Shown: positions 12,455 through 14,237 of the stretch, piece by piece
How positions within the stretch are numbered: position 1 is the stretch's first letter
Layout of the letters: each line of letters begins with the position of its first letter
Assembly: GCA_005880525.1 (NCBI GenBank)
Contig: VBFW01000141.1
Span: forward strand, 1 to 14,237
DNA: 14,237 nucleotides
Reading direction: 5' to 3'
From: Chloroflexota bacterium
GTDB lineage: Bacteria; Chloroflexota; Dormibacteria; Dormibacterales; Dormibacteraceae
Notes under the pieces: model-generated
Told to the model about the DNA's origin: nothing
Database searches by the model: none
What the model saw: only the letters and a program-made list of their open reading frames with translations
Made by a program: the position numbers and the translations under genes

Positions 12455-14237
12455 CTACGTCCGGAGTACCAGCTGGCGCGCTAACGACAACGCCCCACCC
12501 ACAGCTGCAACGAAAGATCCGACCAGCGCGAGAAATCGCCAGCCGTCACCGCCTCCGCTCCTGCGTTGCGGATCGGCGTAGTGTGCCGCAACCAGCGAGG
12601 GCGACTGGGATGGAGGAGCGGAGGATGGCTGCGACGTGGATGCCGGCCCTGAGCTGGGAAGCGCGCCGCCGGTCAGGCCCGTCGTTGGAGCCGTTCTCTT
12701 CGCGGAATGCCTGATAGCGGTGATGGTCCCTACGGCTCCCTGCCAGGAGCCACCGGCGGCGTCATGCACGGTCAACGCCGGCTGGTAGGTCCCGGCCTTG
12801 TAGGTGTGGGAGACGCTCGGCCCGGTGCCGGTGGCACCATCGCCGAAGCTCCACGAGTACGTGAACGGCCCGAGGCCACCGGTCGCGGCTGCGACGAAAG
12901 TCACGCTCAGCCTGGCAGGGCCGGACACCGGGTTGGCCGAGGCAACGACGCCCAGCGACGGATACACCTTGATGGTTAGCGAGTTCGGCGAGAAGCTCGT
13001 GCCCAGCGCGTCGGTCATCACCAGGCCGACGGTGTAGGTGCCGGCAGTCGCGTAGACGTGGCTTGGGTCCTGGGTGATCGATGCACTGCCGTCACCGAAC
13101 GTCCACCAGTAGCCGAAGGGCGCGGTGCCGCCGCTCACGGAGCTGGTGAAGCCGACTGCTGCCGGGGCATCGACCGCGGCGAGGTTGGCGGTGGCGGTGG
13201 CGGCCGGCATCGCGTTCACCATGATGGAGAGCGAGCTTGACGTTGCGCTGACGCTGCGACTGTCAGTGACGGTGAGGCGGGCACTGTAAGCGCCGACGGC
13301 GCCATACGTGTGGCTTGGGTTCTGCGCGTTCGAGCTTTGCCCGTCCCCGAATGCCCACGCGAAGACATAAGGTCCGGCGCCGCCCGCAGGACTGCCGGTG
13401 AAAGCCGCCGTCAGGGAGCCGTCCCCTGCGGCACGCAGCACGGATGCCGAAACACTCAGCGCGGGCGTGACGGTGATGTCGATCGGCGTCGCGTTGCCCA
13501 CTGTCTGGTTGGCGTCCTTCGCGATGAGGTTGACGGTGTAGTGGGCGTTGATGGTGTAGGTGTGGCTCGGGTTCTGACTGCTCGAGCTCTGGCCGTCACC
13601 GAAGGTCCACTGGTAGCTGAAGGGTCCGGAGCCTCCGCTTGCGTTAGCGGCGAAGGTGACCGTCAACGGCGACGGACCGGAGGTGACGCTAGCCGCGTCG
13701 GTGACCACGAGCGGCGTGGTTGTGGGTGAAGGTGAGGGCGAAGGCGATGGTGATGGTGATGGCGATGGGGACGGGGACGGAGGCGGTGGCAGCGAGGTCG
13801 GGTTGATGGCCAGGCCGTTGATCGTCTGCAGCGCGGCTACGTTGCTTGACTGCGCGGTCACGAGCTGGGCCTGGTAATCCCAGGCGAAGACCCAGTACCC
13901 GATGGCGCCGGCACCCTGCCAGTGGCTGAACTGCACCTGCACCTCGGCGGGCGTGGGCCAGCGCCAAGAACCGCTGCTGAAGTCCTGGATGATGAACTCC
14001 CAGTTCGTGACGTTCGCCGCGTGGATCTGCTGCACCGCGCTGTCGATCGCGCTGTAGTCGCAGGGACCGCTCTGGCACGGGTAGACGTCGAAGGCCAGGA
14101 TGTCGACAGTACCCTTCATCGGCACGCCCGCAACCACAGGGTTGCCAACCTGGAATTGGTCGTCGGCGACCCAGGTCTTGGCGGCCGGGTCCGCGCCGTG
14201 CACGACCTGAGTGATGTGCGCGTACACAGGGGCCGCG
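12455..14237 (-). CDS. Surface protein with glycosidase-like domain, Ser-Pro linker, four PKD repeats and C-terminal membrane segment (N-terminus cut)
   Basis: The frame is open at the right edge, so the N-terminus is missing. The first roughly 140 residues (FDVYPCQ, then WEFIIQDFS, then GYWVFAWDYQ) resemble the C-terminal half of a TIM-barrel glycoside hydrolase, though no family can be fixed. A Pro-Ser linker follows. Then come four PKD domains with the hallmark W-x-FGDG and SHxY motifs; the FGDG codons lie near 13597, 13345, 13092 and 12839, a period of about 84 residues. PKD modules are extracellular beta-sandwiches in carbohydrate-active and surface proteins. After a Ser/Pro/Thr-rich stretch, a membrane helix (FLALVGSFVAAVGGALSLA) and a basic end (RQLVLRT) suggest membrane anchoring. 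A role in binding or cutting polysaccharide is inferred. The stop is TAG at 12455. Confidence 0.8.
   Translation of the reverse strand, partial: AAPVYAHITQVVHGADPAAKTWVADDQFQVGNPVVAGVPMKGTVDILAFDVYPCQSGPCDYSAIDSAVQQIHAANVTNWEFIIQDFSSGSWRWPTPAEVQVQFSHWQGAGAIGYWVFAWDYQAQLVTAQSSNVAALQTINGLAINPTSLPPPPSPSPSPSPSPSPSPSPSPTTTPLVVTDAASVTSGPSPLTVTFAANASGGSGPFSYQWTFGDGQSSSSQNPSHTYTINAHYTVNLIAKDANQTVGNATPIDITVTPALSVSASVLRAAGDGSLTAAFTGSPAGGAGPYVFAWAFGDGQSSNAQNPSHTYGAVGAYSARLTVTDSRSVSATSSSLSIMVNAMPAATATANLAAVDAPAAVGFTSSVSGGTAPFGYWWTFGDGSASITQDPSHVYATAGTYTVGLVMTDALGTSFSPNSLTIKVYPSLGVVASANPVSGPARLSVTFVAAATGGLGPFTYSWSFGDGATGTGPSVSHTYKAGTYQPALTVHDAAGGSWQGAVGTITAIRHSAKRTAPTTGLTGGALPSSGPASTSQPSSAPPSQSPSLVAAHYADPQRRSGGGDGWRFLALVGSFVAAVGGALSLARQLVLRT
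13722..13790 (-). repeat. Low-complexity DNA encoding the Ser-Pro linker
   Basis: A hexamer-like repeat (plus strand GGxGAy units) runs about 70 bases and codes for alternating Ser-Pro on the minus strand. It is a flexible extracellular linker between the catalytic-like domain and the PKD array, and is prone to length change by slippage. Confidence 0.8.

Noticed and set aside
13722..13790. Repeat tract considered as a CRISPR-like or regulatory array
   Set aside because: Units are about six bases with no spacers and stay in frame as Ser-Pro codons, so it is a coding low-complexity linker.
1..14237. tRNA, rRNA, insertion sequence or integration site
   Set aside because: No transposase, integrase, terminal inverted repeats, tRNA-like cloverleaf or rRNA segments were seen; the region looks like ordinary chromosomal DNA.

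Overview
The window is high-GC bacterial DNA, dominated by one long minus-strand operon for a Tad/Flp-type (type IVc) pilus machine. The operon runs from about 11510 down to 229, so it reads right to left on the given strand. CpaB lies directly against the CpaE/TadZ-like gene with no outer-membrane secretin (CpaC/RcpA) between them, and no pilotin-type gene is visible. This fits a monoderm (single-membrane) host. Soil Terrabacteria such as Chloroflexota, Dormibacterota or Actinomycetota are plausible, but the phylum is an inference, not a sequence match.

Layout, left to right: (1) 1-138, minus, the first 46 codons of a tryptophan 2,3-dioxygenase gene (kynA) cut by the window edge; (2) 229-1350, a short second TadA/CpaF ATPase; (3) 1367-3529, a large TadG-like surface protein; (4) 3529-4086 and 4088-4645, two TadE-like pseudopilins; (5) 4645-5580 TadC and 5584-6540 TadB, the inner-membrane platform; (6) 6542-8008, a full-length TadA/CpaF ATPase; (7) 8008-8892, a HEAT-repeat protein; (8) 8901-10274, a cyclic-nucleotide-binding domain fused to a TadZ/CpaE-like ATPase; (9) 10276-11100, CpaB; (10) 11103-11510, a shortened RDD-family membrane protein; (11) 11511-11899, a non-coding divergent region; (12) 11900-12418, plus, a small secreted or membrane-anchored protein with a repeated NPGHHYGQ motif; (13) 12455 to the right edge, minus, the C-terminal part of a surface protein with a glycosidase-like domain, a Ser-Pro linker, four PKD repeats and a C-terminal membrane segment.

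The ten pilus-operon genes are joined by overlaps or gaps of a few bases (TGATG, TGAGATG, TGAAGTG, TAGCGTG), so one coupled transcript is likely. CpaF/TadA would power TadB/TadC, TadE/TadG-type minor subunits would sit at or near the pilus tip, and CpaB would work in the envelope. The unusual parts are the replacement of the usual receiver-like N-terminus of TadZ by a cyclic-nucleotide-binding fold, a HEAT protein between that gene and the motor, and a second motor ATPase at the far end. Together they suggest a pilus whose assembly or polarity is set by a nucleotide-type or protein-protein signal. The major Flp pilin and the prepilin peptidase (TadV/CpaA) are not in the window.
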